Part shown: piece by piece, positions 22,639-32,484 of the stretch
Layout: each line of letters begins with the position of its first letter
Position numbering within the stretch: the first letter of the stretch is position 1
Assembly (NCBI RefSeq): GCF_052857255.1
Contig: NC_135505.1
Coordinates: 60,803,149 to 60,867,148 of the forward strand
Length of the DNA: 64,000 nucleotides
Reading direction: 5' to 3'
Source: Amblyomma americanum
Taxonomy: Eukaryota; Arthropoda; Arachnida; Ixodida; Ixodidae
Translations under genes and position numbers: made by a program
Notes under the pieces: generated by a model
What the model saw: only the letters and a program-made list of their open reading frames with translations
What the model was told of the DNA's origin: nothing
Database searches by the model: none

Positions 22639-23840
22639 TGTGACATTCCGTGTGTGCATCGAGTTGGGGCTCAAGGCCGCCCCTCTTTTCCCAGAACGAA
22701 GGGACCCGCCGCCGTGACAGCGGCATCATCAATTACCCAGCCATGCTCTTTGAGTGACGACCAGAAAAACCGGACCCGCCGCCGCCCCGGGGAAACAGGC
22801 TTTATCCTCCCCAATTTCCGGTTACATTCCAGGACAAGGGAGCTGTCAGCGGGCCAGAGCGCGCCGTACCACAGCCGACGCTATGCGCTGCCGCGAAGAC
22901 GGCATTCTTTCCCTCCCCCCCCCCCCCCCTTTGTCGTGGGCTATCGCCGGGAAGGCACCCACAGCTTCCCAGAAGGGCCGCGACGGACACCTGTCATGGC
23001 GGACAGGCAGTACTCGCCAAGAATGTGGAAAGACAGGCGCTAGTGAATTAGCTCCGAAGAGAGAGCCTGTGTATACTCTCACTTGAGAGAGAGTGGTGGC
23101 GTTTTTGTTGTTTATTTAGTTTGTATTGTTAACAGACTCTGGGTTCGAGGCTAAGCCCAACCCAAAGGGGTGGTCCCCATCTCGCATGTTATTTTGGATT
23201 GGAGAATTGATGCTTTGGGCGGGCCACTGGAAATGACCGCCCTTAGTCCTTTGTTAATCAAGTGCTTAAAAGCGCATGTAAACGGATGCAGTCCAGTCTG
23301 AGCTGGGGCTCCATGCTTAGCATGTAATGTGATGCTACTTAGGCACTAACCTGCCCGGTCGATGAGTAAAGTAGTGCAAAGTTTGTTCTTTTGTAAATTC
23401 AGTTCTGCTTTTTCCAGTTTAACTCTCTGTATATGTATGTTGTAAAATTGCTCTGCTGTCATCATCTACAAGCTCGCCTCCTGTTCATCTTCCAAGCCGA
23501 ACGACACTAGAGGAAGGGTTTGTGAACCATCCTCGAAGAAACGGACGACTATTGAAATTCTACTGCATACACGCTGAGGACGACATCGTTCGCCAAGAGA
23601 GCCTTCAGTGCCGAAGCCCGACGGCGTGCAGCTTCTGCCAGCAACCGCTCGAGCCCAACTCCGGAGCCACTCCATCGCCCCCATGAAGTCGTCGGCACGT
23701 AAGCTCGGACGCCCCAGCCTCTGATGTATAACCTTAACCATGTGTAATTATTGAATATACCTGTTTGTTTAAACTGAGCCATACGGTGTCTCTTTGCCTC
23801 TCCGTCCCGTGTGGACCTACGCATTATGGGGGTCATCACA
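22639..23840 (+). repeat. Gypsy LTR 1 (5' LTR), 1202 bp
   Basis: Starts TGTGACATTCC and ends GGTCATCACA. It is the same length as LTR 2, and I saw about three differences between them (22673, 22904 and 23248 regions). A poly-C tract lies near 22915-22929. The frames over the LTR (for example 22654-23043) repeat identically in LTR 2 and are not separate genes. Confidence 0.95.
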
Positions 23841-23862
23841 CTGGTGTCAGAAGTGGGGTCTC
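23841..23862 (+). promoter_or_regulatory. Primer-binding site next to LTR 1
   Basis: Directly after the LTR comes C then TGGTGTCAGAAGTGGG, which has the TGG start expected for pairing with the CCA end of a tRNA. From memory of tRNA 3' ends I think tRNA-Leu is likely, but this needs checking. The identical site follows LTR 2 at 30519. Confidence 0.75.
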
Positions 23863-23995
23863 AAAAGCAAATGTCCTCTGAATGCTGTGACATTCATGAC
23901 TTCAAAATTGTAATCAAAAGGGAATCACGGGGCTGACTGTGGGACTTTTACCATCATTTGAGAGGCTTGAGGCACTGGAGGGCTTGAAAAAAAAA

Positions 23996-24935
23996 ATGAC
24001 TATCTGAGGGAGCTCCCACTCCACAGCCGTCGCTCGGAGCAAGCATGCTGGCATTAGGAAGCGTCATTCCGACGTTTACGGGAGATAAGACAGGGGTTCC
24101 AATCTGCGATTTCTTTTCCATGCTAGAAGAGATTGGGAAAATGGGGGGATGGTCCGATGCTCAAATGCTGGGAATGGCGAGGTGTAAGATGGCAGGAGCT
24201 GCTCATGATTTTGCATGGCGAGACGAAAAAGTAAAATCCACAAAATCATTTGCGGAATTTAAGAAGCTCGCGTTTGAGCATTTTGACACTGAACCACGTC
24301 ACGTGCGAGTACAGAGGTTCCGTGACGCCGGACAGATGGTAGGGGAGGACGTGCGAACGTTTGCGTCGCGGCTTCAGCGCTTAGCGCTCGATACGTTAAG
24401 CAGGGAGGAGGAGGGAGACCAGCATAAGAAGAAATACGCGGAGGATATACTTAAAGAGGAAATGACCGCTTTGTTCGTGGCTGGTCTGCAAGACCCCGTG
24501 CGCCGGTTCGTGCTCTCGCGCAAGCCGAGCAATTTCGACCAAGCCGTGGAGGCCGCATTGGATGAGGAACAAAATGAGGCGTTAACGACAGCCGCAGCGA
24601 GAGTACGCGTCATAGAGAGAGCGGTGCTCAACCCTGAGGTTGCTCTCTTGACAGAGCGGTTAGATCGCTTAGAACAGCTGCTATCTCAGCAGGTAGAATG
24701 CCAGGTTGAAGCGCGCGCTCAACAGCGCCCATTCGCTGGAAACCGGAGACCGCCACAAAGCTACAGGCGCGGGATGCGAGATTTTGAAGAAATCGTATGC
24801 TTCGCTTGCCAGGGTCGCGGACACATCGCCAGGTTCTGTCAAAACGTGCGCCGTGGGGAGCCACAAAGAGAAGTAGGCGAGACACGCCCTAAGCAAGCCT
24901 ACAGCGGGGCTCCAGATACCGAGTCAAAAAACTAG
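23996..24935 (+). pseudogene. gag: Gypsy gag, copy 1, frameshifted at its third codon
   Basis: The ATG at 23996 corresponds to the gag start of copy 2 at 30673. Two bases (GT) are missing here, giving ATG ACT ATC TGA. An in-frame internal ATG at 24045 opens 296 codons covering the rest of Gag. These include a retrotransposon-gag capsid region (KSFAEFKKLAFEHFDTEP) and a zinc knuckle CFACQGRGHIARFC near the C-terminus. Whether the internal ATG rescues expression is unknown. The frame ends at TAG 24933-24935 immediately after a slippery heptamer. Confidence 0.85.
24926..24932 (+). promoter_or_regulatory. -1 ribosomal frameshift site between gag and pol, copy 1
   Basis: A AAA AAC in the gag frame fits the X XXY YYZ rule and lies directly before the gag stop codon. 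The pol frame is open through this point in the -1 frame (24932 onwards). The same heptamer occurs at 31605-31611 in copy 2. Confidence 0.85.
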
Positions 24936-27900
24936 TTAGTCCTCCCCAGCCTGAGGAGCGTGGGGAGGGAGCAGTAGATGATGAGGTGGTGGTAGTTTGT
25001 GTGGCCGACGAGGCATGCCCTGTTGTGCGTTGCAAGTTAAATGGTTGTTGTATGGAATTGTTGATAGATACGGGGTCAAAGGTGACATTGCTTAAGGAGA
25101 GCAGTTTTAACACGCTTCGAAGGAAGGGGGACCGCGAGGTGTTGGAAGCGTCTGGTGGTATGGCAACCAAATTTGTAGGCATAACGGGGGATCCTCTTGG
25201 CATAAGTGGACTCTACCGGTTACACTTCTCTCTCGGCGGAATTGCATTGGAGCACCCCTGCTACGTATGCCCGGACACGGTGTCTCTGCCAAACGGAGTG
25301 TCAGGTATATTAGGGCAGGATTTTTTGAGAAAAGGGAAGGTAGTAGTCTCATTCTCTGAGGAAGAGGTTAATGCGGGCGGCTCAAAAGTTCCGTTTTTGA
25401 ACAGGAGAGGGGATGAGATTCGCATTACCGATATTGACACCCGTCAAACAGTGGGATCATTGGAGAAGGTATATTCGCGGGTTGCCGTCCGGCTGGTCGA
25501 GGAGGCGGTCGTCCTTCCTTGGTCGGAGCACATTTTGTACGCGTTTGTGCCTTCAGATGTAGAGAGCGGCGCCGTGGGAGTGCTTGAGCCGGTCGACTCT
25601 CTCAGCAATGGCCTGAAGGCAGCCGCGTGCCTCGTGACAGTTAATGACGCCCACAGAGTGCCCCTACGGGTGGTTAACTGTAGCCAGCAGCCACTGAGCC
25701 TTCCCAAGAACAAAACATTGGCTTTCTTCACCTCTGCGATAGAGCAACGTGAGCCCACCGATACGGTACTCGCAACTGTAGAGCATGCTAGTCCTTCGGC
25801 TGCTCCAAAGGTGTCGTTCGATCTTTCTCACGTAAAATCCAGGGAGAGGGAGGCTCTGGCTGGTTTGCTGAACGACTACTCGGAGGTATTCGCCGCGTCC
25901 AACCTGGATTTGGGCTGCTGTGGCGTTATAAAGCACAGGATAGAAACCGGCACTTCATCGCCCGTTTACCAGCGTGCGTACAGGATTCCTTACTCCCAAC
26001 GTGAGGAGATGGAGCGGCAGGTGCAGGACCTGATTGATCGCGGCATTGTCGAACACTCAAAGTCACCCTGGGGAGCACCAGCACTATTGGTGGAAAAGCC
26101 AGATGGCTCGTATCGATTGGTAGTGGACTACCGCAAACTAAATGCCGTAACTCGCATCGATCCATACCCCATCCCCAATATACAGGAGACGCTTTCTCAG
26201 CTGGGCTCTGCCAGGTACTTCACGGTAGTGGACATGGCGGCGGGATTCTGGCAGATAGCAATGGATCCGGCAGATGCCGAGAAAACGGCATTCAACACGC
26301 CCTCAGGGCACTATGAATGGAAAAGAATGCCGATGGGTCTGGCCAACAGCCCTGCTGTCTGGCAGAGAACCGCTGATGTTATCCTGGCAGGTCTTCTGGG
26401 GAGGCTGTGCTTCGTGTATATGGATGACATTATCATATACAGTGGCAGTTTTGATAACCATTTGCGCGATATTGAGCAGGTTTTGGTGCGACTAAGAGCA
26501 GCGGGTCTCAAACTGAAGCCCTCTAAGTGCCAATTCCTCAAAAACGAGGTGAAATACCTCGGGCACGTTGTTTCAGCTGACGGCGTGCGACCGGACCCTG
26601 AGAAACTAAGGTGTGTCTCGGATTTTCCATCCCCGACTAGCGTCCGCCAGGTCCGGCAGTTTCTCGGCCTGATCGGTTACTACCGAAGGCACATAGAGGA
26701 GTTCGCCAAGCTCGCTAAGCCGCTCACCGCCTTAACAGCCAAAAATGTCGCCTTTCGTTGGGACGAAAACGCGGAGAATGCTTTTGGGGCCCTGAAAAGG
26801 AAGCTAATGAGTGCACCGCTGTTACGCCACCCGGATTTTAGTTTGCCCTTCGTTATGGCCACAGATGCGTCAAAGTTCGCAGTTGGTGCCGTGCTATCTC
26901 AGGTTATCGAGGGCAAAGAACATCCCGTTGCTTTTGCTAGCCGACAGTTGAGCCCCACAGAGCAAAAGTACGGAGCTACGGAAAGGGAGTGCCTCGCCGT
27001 CGTCTGGGCAGTAAAGCACTTCAGATGCTACCTTTACGGCCGCAAATTCAAGCTAGTCACAGACTGCCATCCTCTGAAATGGGTGATGAGTGTCAGGGAC
27101 CCTAGCTCGCGACTCGCTAGATGGAATCTACACCTGCAGGAATACTGCTTTGAAGTTGAGCACAAGTCAGGAAAGACACATCTGAATGCTGATGCACTCA
27201 GCCGCACAGCTGCCGTGGCAGCTATAGAAGAGTTTGTCCCCGTAGTCGACCCCGCCGAATTACGCACAGAGCAGTGCAAAGATCCTGACCTGAAGCGAAT
27301 AATCGAAAGCTTAGAGGGCGCACCGTCTCATCCCGAACAGCTAGGTTATTTCATTGACAAAGACGGCACCCTGTGTCGGCGCACGAGGCCAACCAGGAAA
27401 GGGAGACCAGAGAAAACCGCTTGGGAGAGAGTCGTCATACCTCGGTCGTGGACAGAAAGGGTTCTTCGCGCGTTTCACGATGCGCCATGCGCCGGTCATT
27501 TTGGCGTAGCGAAGACACGCAGGCGTGTGGAGCGTTTGTACTTTTGGAGTGGCATGCGACAGGATGTTAGAGACTACTGTGCGAAGTGTCATTCCTGTCT
27601 CGAAAGAAAAACACCCAAGGGACGAAGACCAGCTCCAATTCAGCCGTTCCCTGAGGTTTCGGCTCCCTTCGAGCGGACAGGTATGGACATAATGGGCCCA
27701 TTGCCCACGACCACTTCCGGAAACAAGTACATTTTAGTATTTGTCGACCACCTTTCAAAATACGCGGAAGCGGTAGCACTCCCAGATCAGAAGGCAGACA
27801 CGGTTGCAAGAGCATTTGTCGAACAGATCGTGCTCCGACATGGACCCCCGAGGCAACTCTTGACAGATCGGGGAACGAACTTCGTGTCGCAGCTAATGAG

Positions 27901-28822
27901 GAGAGTTTGCGAGCTGCTTAAGATCGCTAAGAAGCAGACAACACCGTACCATCCGGCTTGCAACGGCGCGGTGGAGCGACTGAACCAAACCGTGGCCGGG
28001 TTCCTGTCGCATTTTGTTTCGCGCGACCAGCGGGACTGGGACTTGTGGCTCCCGTATGCAATGTTTGCCTACAATTCCGCAGCACACGAGAGCACGGGCG
28101 AATCGCCATTCTTTCTTCTCTACGGCCGAGACCCGGACCAGCCTAGTGAAGTGCCAGAGGGCCCCCGTCGTGTCCCATACGCTTCACTGGACGACTATAA
28201 GGTTGAGCTAGAATCGCGCTTGCAAGTGGCGAGGGACATCGCAAAGGAGTCCTTAAAAAAAGCGGCGAAGCGCAGGAAGGAGGTGCACGATCGCAGTGCT
28301 AGAGACGCGCCGTTTAATGTGGGGGACAGCGTGTACATTGAAAACTGCCAAAGGCAGATTGGGTTAGCTCGTAAGTTCCAGACGAAGTGGAGAGGACCGT
28401 GCGAGGTTGTCGAGAAGCTTTCTCCGGTAAACTTCAGAGTCCGAGACGTGAACTGGCGCTTGATAAGGATACACGCAAATCGCCTCAAGTCGGCACCGGT
28501 TCAGTATTCACGAAATGAGGAAAGGGAAAGCGCGGATTTTGATGGGGACAGAAGTGAAGCGGAGCGCGCAGATAGTTCGCAAGAAACGCCCTCTCCTGCA
28601 TTTGTTCGGCAGGCGCCAGAGGTGACGGCCAGAATGCCACCGGATTTACTTCATGCATTGCTAGAAGAAGAAGCGCGCGAGGTTGCCGCGCAGATAACGC
28701 CAGGAGAGGCTCCTGCCACGAGCCCTCGCGAGTCCCAAAGCAGACAAAGGGGCACCGACTTACTTAGTATGACTCATGAAGGCCGATATCCGCTGCGAAA
28801 TCGGAAAGCTAAGTCGGACTAA
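24932..28822 (+). CDS. pol: Gypsy Pol polyprotein (protease, RT, RNase H, integrase)
   Basis: The frame is intact from the gag overlap to TAA at 28820-28822, about 1296 residues counted from the frameshift site. Domains in order: aspartic protease (LIDTGS, Asp at residue 46); reverse transcriptase (VDYRKLNAVTRIDPYPIPN, then YMDD at 496-499); RNase H (ATDASKFAVGA, about 644); integrase HHCC zinc domain (His 849, His 856, Cys 883, Cys 886); and the catalytic triad Asp 919, Asp 979, Glu 1015 with the standard D-x35-E spacing. A C-terminal basic module follows (KFQTKWRGPCEVVEKL). There is no clear chromodomain. All catalytic residues are present, so the enzyme set looks functional. The extreme start of the long frame (24986) is GTG, and Pol is best explained as a Gag-Pol frameshift product. 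It acts in cytoplasmic particles and in nuclear integration. Confidence 0.93.
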   Translation, partial: LVSPPQPEERGEGAVDDEVVVVCVADEACPVVRCKLNGCCMELLIDTGSKVTLLKESSFNTLRRKGDREVLEASGGMATKFVGITGDPLGISGLYRLHFSLGGIALEHPCYVCPDTVSLPNGVSGILGQDFLRKGKVVVSFSEEEVNAGGSKVPFLNRRGDEIRITDIDTRQTVGSLEKVYSRVAVRLVEEAVVLPWSEHILYAFVPSDVESGAVGVLEPVDSLSNGLKAAACLVTVNDAHRVPLRVVNCSQQPLSLPKNKTLAFFTSAIEQREPTDTVLATVEHASPSAAPKVSFDLSHVKSREREALAGLLNDYSEVFAASNLDLGCCGVIKHRIETGTSSPVYQRAYRIPYSQREEMERQVQDLIDRGIVEHSKSPWGAPALLVEKPDGSYRLVVDYRKLNAVTRIDPYPIPNIQETLSQLGSARYFTVVDMAAGFWQIAMDPADAEKTAFNTPSGHYEWKRMPMGLANSPAVWQRTADVILAGLLGRLCFVYMDDIIIYSGSFDNHLRDIEQVLVRLRAAGLKLKPSKCQFLKNEVKYLGHVVSADGVRPDPEKLRCVSDFPSPTSVRQVRQFLGLIGYYRRHIEEFAKLAKPLTALTAKNVAFRWDENAENAFGALKRKLMSAPLLRHPDFSLPFVMATDASKFAVGAVLSQVIEGKEHPVAFASRQLSPTEQKYGATERECLAVVWAVKHFRCYLYGRKFKLVTDCHPLKWVMSVRDPSSRLARWNLHLQEYCFEVEHKSGKTHLNADALSRTAAVAAIEEFVPVVDPAELRTEQCKDPDLKRIIESLEGAPSHPEQLGYFIDKDGTLCRRTRPTRKGRPEKTAWERVVIPRSWTERVLRAFHDAPCAGHFGVAKTRRRVERLYFWSGMRQDVRDYCAKCHSCLERKTPKGRRPAPIQPFPEVSAPFERTGMDIMGPLPTTTSGNKYILVFVDHLSKYAEAVALPDQKADTVARAFVEQIVLRHGPPRQLLTDRGTNFVSQLMRRVCELLKIAKKQTTPYHPACNGAVERLNQTVAGFLSHFVSRDQRDWDLWLPYAMFAYNSAAHESTGESPFFLLYGRDPDQPSEVPEGPRRVPYASLDDYKVELESRLQVARDIAKESLKKAAKRRKEVHDRSARDAPFNVGDSVYIENCQRQIGLARKFQTKWRGPCEVVEKLSPVNFRVRDVNWRLIRIHANRLKSAPVQYSRNEERESADFDGDRSEAERADSSQETPSPAFVRQAPEVTARMPPDLLHALLEEEAREVAAQITPGEAPATSPRESQSRQRGTDLLSMTHEGRYPLRNRKAKSD

Positions 28823-29315
28823 TGGCGTAAACAGAGCGGAGTTTTGAACTGGTTAGAATTGTGTAATGCCACAGCTCATAACATTGCTATGTGCTTATGT
28901 GTTAAGTTATCGGAGTTGGTAGTAAAACCTTTCTGTCATTAAGTAACACCTTCACAGGAGAGCATGCGGAGCGCATGCAGAACCTGCCCTACTTCCTTTC
29001 GTTATCTATATTTTTGTCTGTGCCGTGATCGTGCTAGAAGTGGGAGCTCCTTTGTAACTGTGGTAAATTTATTTTGTCCAGTTTGGACTAGAAAGGAGAG
29101 GCTTGGGTGCTGAGTTTCATGTTTATCTGTAAAAGAAGATCAGTGCTGCCCCTGGAGACGCCAGTATTGACAGCGGAGGCATATGGTGTTGTGCAGTGGT
29201 GTTGAGTGCAGCGAAAAGTGTTTTGTCGGACGCACTGTGCGAGGCGATTCAGAAAGACAAGGGGAGCTGCGTGGACTCAAATGTTCGGAGAACATTCTTC
29301 TGGAGGGTGAGCGAG
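28823..29315 (+). other. Gypsy 3' untranslated segment with polypurine tract
   Basis: About 490 bases between the pol stop and LTR 2 with no env-like frame. The last bases, GGAGGGTGAGCGAG, are purine-rich and abut the LTR, so they are the candidate plus-strand primer (polypurine tract). Confidence 0.7.
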
Positions 29316-30517
29316 TGTGACATTCCGTGTGTGCATCGAGTTGGGGCTTAAGGCCGCCCCTCTTTTCCCAGAACGAAGGGACCCGCCGCCGTGACAGCGG
29401 CATCATCAATTACCCAGCCATGCTCTTTGAGTGACGACCAGAAAAACCGGACCCGCCGCCGCCCCGGGGAAACAGGCTTTATCCTCCCCAATTTCCGGTT
29501 ACATTCCAGGACAAGGGAGCTGTCAGCGGGCCAGAGCGCGCCGTACCACAGCCGACGCTATGCGCTGCCGCGAAGACGACATTCTTTCCCTCCCCCCCCC
29601 CCCCCCTTTGTCGTGGGCTATCGCCGGGAAGGCACCCACAGCTTCCCAGAAGGGCCGCGACGGACACCTGTCATGGCGGACAGGCAGTACTCGCCAAGAA
29701 TGTGGAAAGACAGGCGCTAGTGAATTAGCTCCGAAGAGAGAGCCTGTGTATACTCTCACTTGAGAGAGAGTGGTGGCGTTTTTGTTGTTTATTTAGTTTG
29801 TATTGTTAACAGACTCTGGGTTCGAGGCTAAGCCCAACCCAAAGGGGTGGTCCCCATCTCGCATGTTATTTTGGATTGGAGAATTGATGCTTTGGGCGGG
29901 CCACTGGAAATGACCGCCCTTAGTCATTTGTTAATCAAGTGCTTAAAAGCGCATGTAAACGGATGCAGTCCAGTCTGAGCTGGGGCTCCATGCTTAGCAT
30001 GTAATGTGATGCTACTTAGGCACTAACCTGCCCGGTCGATGAGTAAAGTAGTGCAAAGTTTGTTCTTTTGTAAATTCAGTTCTGCTTTTTCCAGTTTAAC
30101 TCTCTGTATATGTATGTTGTAAAATTGCTCTGCTGTCATCATCTACAAGCTCGCCTCCTGTTCATCTTCCAAGCCGAACGACACTAGAGGAAGGGTTTGT
30201 GAACCATCCTCGAAGAAACGGACGACTATTGAAATTCTACTGCATACACGCTGAGGACGACATCGTTCGCCAAGAGAGCCTTCAGTGCCGAAGCCCGACG
30301 GCGTGCAGCTTCTGCCAGCAACCGCTCGAGCCCAACTCCGGAGCCACTCCATCGCCCCCATGAAGTCGTCGGCACGTAAGCTCGGACGCCCCAGCCTCTG
30401 ATGTATAACCTTAACCATGTGTAATTATTGAATATACCTGTTTGTTTAAACTGAGCCATACGGTGTCTCTTTGCCTCTCCGTCCCGTGTGGACCTACGCA
30501 TTATGGGGGTCATCACA
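29316..30517 (+). repeat. Gypsy LTR 2 (shared middle LTR), 1202 bp
   Basis: Begins TGTGACATTCC and ends GGTCATCACA, like LTR 1. It is the 3' LTR of the first internal region and the 5' LTR of the second, the arrangement expected from recombination between LTRs of two copies. Confidence 0.95.
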
Positions 30518-30672
30518 CTGGTGTCAGAAGTGGGGTCTCAAAAGCAAATGTCCTCTGAATGCTGTGACATTCATGACTTCAAAATTGTAATCAAAAGGGA
30601 ATCACGGGACTGATTGTGGGACTTTTACCCCCATTTGAGAGGCTTGAGGCACTGGAGGGCTTGAAAAAAAAA

Positions 30673-31614
30673 ATGACTGTATCTGAGGGAGCTCCCACTC
30701 CACAGCCGTCGCTCGGAGCAAGCATGCTGGCATTAGGAAGCGTCATTCCGACGTTTACGGGAGATAAGACAGGGGTTCCAATCTGCGATTTCTTTTCCAT
30801 GCTAGAAGAGATTGGGAAGATGGGGGGATGGTCCGATGCTCAAATGCTGGGAATGGCGAGGTGTAAGATGGCAGGAGCTGCTCATGATTTTGCATGGCGA
30901 GACGAAAAAGTAAAATCCACAAAATCATTTGCGGAATTTAAGAAGCTCGCGTTTGAGCATTTTGACACTGAACCACGTCACGTGCGAGTACAGAGGTTCC
31001 GTGACGCCGGACAGATGGTAGGGGAGGACGTGCGAACGTTTGCGTCGCGGCTTCAGCGCTTAGCGCTCGATACGTTAAGCAGGGAGGAGGAGGGAGACCA
31101 GCTTAAGAAGAAATACGCGGAGGATATACTAAAAGAGGAAATGACCGCTTTGTTCGTGGCTGGTCTGCAAGACCCCGTGCGCCGGTTCGTGCTCTCGCGC
31201 AAGCCGAGCAATTTCGACCAAGCCGTGGAGGCCGCATTGGATGAGGAACAAAATGAGGCGTTAACGACAGCCGCAGCGAGAGTACGCGTCATAGAGAGAG
31301 CGGTGCTCAACCCTGAGGTTGCTCTCTTGACAGAGCGGTTAGATCGCTTAGAACAGCTGCTATCTCAGCAGGTAGAATGCCAGGTTGAAGCGCGCGCTCA
31401 ACAGCGCCCATTCGCTGGAAACCGGAGACCGCCACAAAGCTACAGGCGCGGTATGCGAGATTTTGAAGAAATCGTATGCTTCGCTTGCCAGGGTCGCGGA
31501 CACATCGCCAGGTTCTGCCAAAACGTGCGCCGTGGGGAGCCACAAAGAGAAGTAGGCGAGACACGCCCTAAGCAAGCCTACAGCGGGGCTCCAGATACCG
31601 AGTCAAAAAACTAG
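30673..31614 (+). CDS. gag: Gypsy Gag, copy 2, intact
   Basis: Starts at ATG 30673 (MTVSEGAPTPQPSLGAS) and runs 313 codons to TAG at 31612. The frame is open upstream to a GTG at 30616, but the ATG is chosen because this is a eukaryote. It contains the retrotransposon-gag capsid region and a C-terminal CCHC knuckle CFACQGRGHIARFC (C-x2-C-x4-H-x4-C). Gag forms the particle and packages element RNA. It ends on the same A AAA AAC slippery site as copy 1 (31605-31611). This copy is whole while the pol that follows is deleted. Confidence 0.92.
   Translation: MTVSEGAPTPQPSLGASMLALGSVIPTFTGDKTGVPICDFFSMLEEIGKMGGWSDAQMLGMARCKMAGAAHDFAWRDEKVKSTKSFAEFKKLAFEHFDTEPRHVRVQRFRDAGQMVGEDVRTFASRLQRLALDTLSREEEGDQLKKKYAEDILKEEMTALFVAGLQDPVRRFVLSRKPSNFDQAVEAALDEEQNEALTTAAARVRVIERAVLNPEVALLTERLDRLEQLLSQQVECQVEARAQQRPFAGNRRPPQSYRRGMRDFEEIVCFACQGRGHIARFCQNVRRGEPQREVGETRPKQAYSGAPDTESKN
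31605..31611 (+). promoter_or_regulatory. -1 ribosomal frameshift site, copy 2
   Basis: Second occurrence of the A AAA AAC heptamer abutting the gag stop. The downstream -1 frame continues into the truncated pol. Confidence 0.8.
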
Positions 31615-31976
31615 TTAGTCCTCCCCAGCCTGAGGAGCGTGGGGAGGGAGCAGTAGATGATGAGGTGGTGGTAGTTTGTGTGGCCGACGAGGCATGCCCT
31701 GTTGTGCGATGCAAGTTAAATGGTTGTTGTATGGAATTGTTGATAGATACGGGGTCAAAGGTGACATTGCTTAAGGAGAGCAGTTTTAACACGCTTCGAA
31801 GGAAGGGGGACCGCGAGGTGTTGGAAGCGTCTGGTGGTATGGCAACCAAATTTGTAGGCATCATCTACAAGCTCGCCTCCTGTTCATCTTCCAAGCCGAA
31901 CGACACTAGAGGAAGGGTTTGTGAACCATCCTCGAAGAAACGGACGACTATTGAAATTCTACTGCATACACGCTGA
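31611..31976 (+). pseudogene. pol: Gypsy pol, copy 2, truncated after protease
   Basis: Keeps the protease start (LLIDTGSKVTLLKESSF) up to ATKFVGI. At 31859-31861 it joins LTR sequence, where a shared CAT marks the junction, and it reads about 38 LTR-encoded residues before a stop at 31974-31976. RT, RNase H and integrase are lost. Confidence 0.9.
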
Positions 31977-32239
31977 GGACGACATCGTTCGCCAAGAGAG
32001 CCTTCAGTGCCGAAACCCGACGGCGTGCAGCTTCTGCCAGCAACCGCTCGAGCCCAACTCCGGAGCCACTCCATCGCCCCCATGAAGTCGTCGGCACGTA
32101 AGCTCGGACGCCCCAGCCTCTGATGTATAACCTTAACCATGTGTAATTATTGAATATACCTGTTTGTTTAAACTGAGCCATACGGTGTCTCTTTGCCTCT
32201 CCGTCCCGTGTGGACCTACGCATTATGGGGGTCATCACA
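31859..32239 (+). repeat. Gypsy LTR 3, last 381 bp only
   Basis: Corresponds to the final 381 bases of LTR 1 (from 23460). It ends GGTCATCACA followed by the right TSD ACTG. The first roughly 820 bases of this LTR were removed together with most of pol. Confidence 0.93.
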
Positions 32240-32484
32240 ACTGACACGCAAACTTGAACCTAATCGGTAGGTGATCACAGTTTGTTGCACAGTCAACAGG
32301 CGCCCAAGATATAACCGAGACTCCTGGGGAGGAAAAAGTTAAATCTAAGGCACAGCAGCATTGACTCCGAACAAACGTAAGCCATCTGGAATTGTTGCAG
32401 ATCAAGTTGCCAGAAACGCAATCAAATAATCTAGAACCAAAGCTGTCTGTTTTAAACCTCCATGTCACATGATGCGAATTGAAG
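32240..32484 (-). pseudogene. LINE-C piece 4: end of endonuclease
   Basis: Minus-strand frame with the C-terminal endonuclease signature LDLTFSSPGVSVISWAPVDC then CDHLPI. It is homologous to LDLSLAARGVGIRAWSTIDC of LINE-D (47400-47460). It begins where the endonuclease of piece 3 stops (DFNS-like block at 36412) and ends at the Gypsy TSD. Confidence 0.8.

Larger units (their letters stand above)
22639..32239 (+). mobile_element. Ty3/Gypsy tandem composite: LTR-gag-pol-LTR-gag-(deleted pol)-(truncated LTR)
   Basis: One TSD, ACTG (22635-22638 and 32240-32243), flanks the whole composite, so it entered LINE-C once and grew in place or arrived as a dimer. Three LTR copies (two full, one truncated) bracket two internal regions. 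The first internal region (23841-29315) carries a frameshifted gag and an intact pol. The second (30518-31858) has an intact gag and only the beginning of pol. Very few differences between copies mean it is recent. No env gene lies between pol and the 3' LTR. It is a gag-pol retrotransposon, not an enveloped retrovirus. Confidence 0.9.

Noticed and set aside
22654..23741. Several open frames over 90 codons on both strands
   Set aside because: They are inside the Gypsy LTR and recur in the other LTR copies.
28823..29315. Possible env gene
   Set aside because: Only about 490 bases separate pol and LTR 2, with no signal peptide or transmembrane frame.
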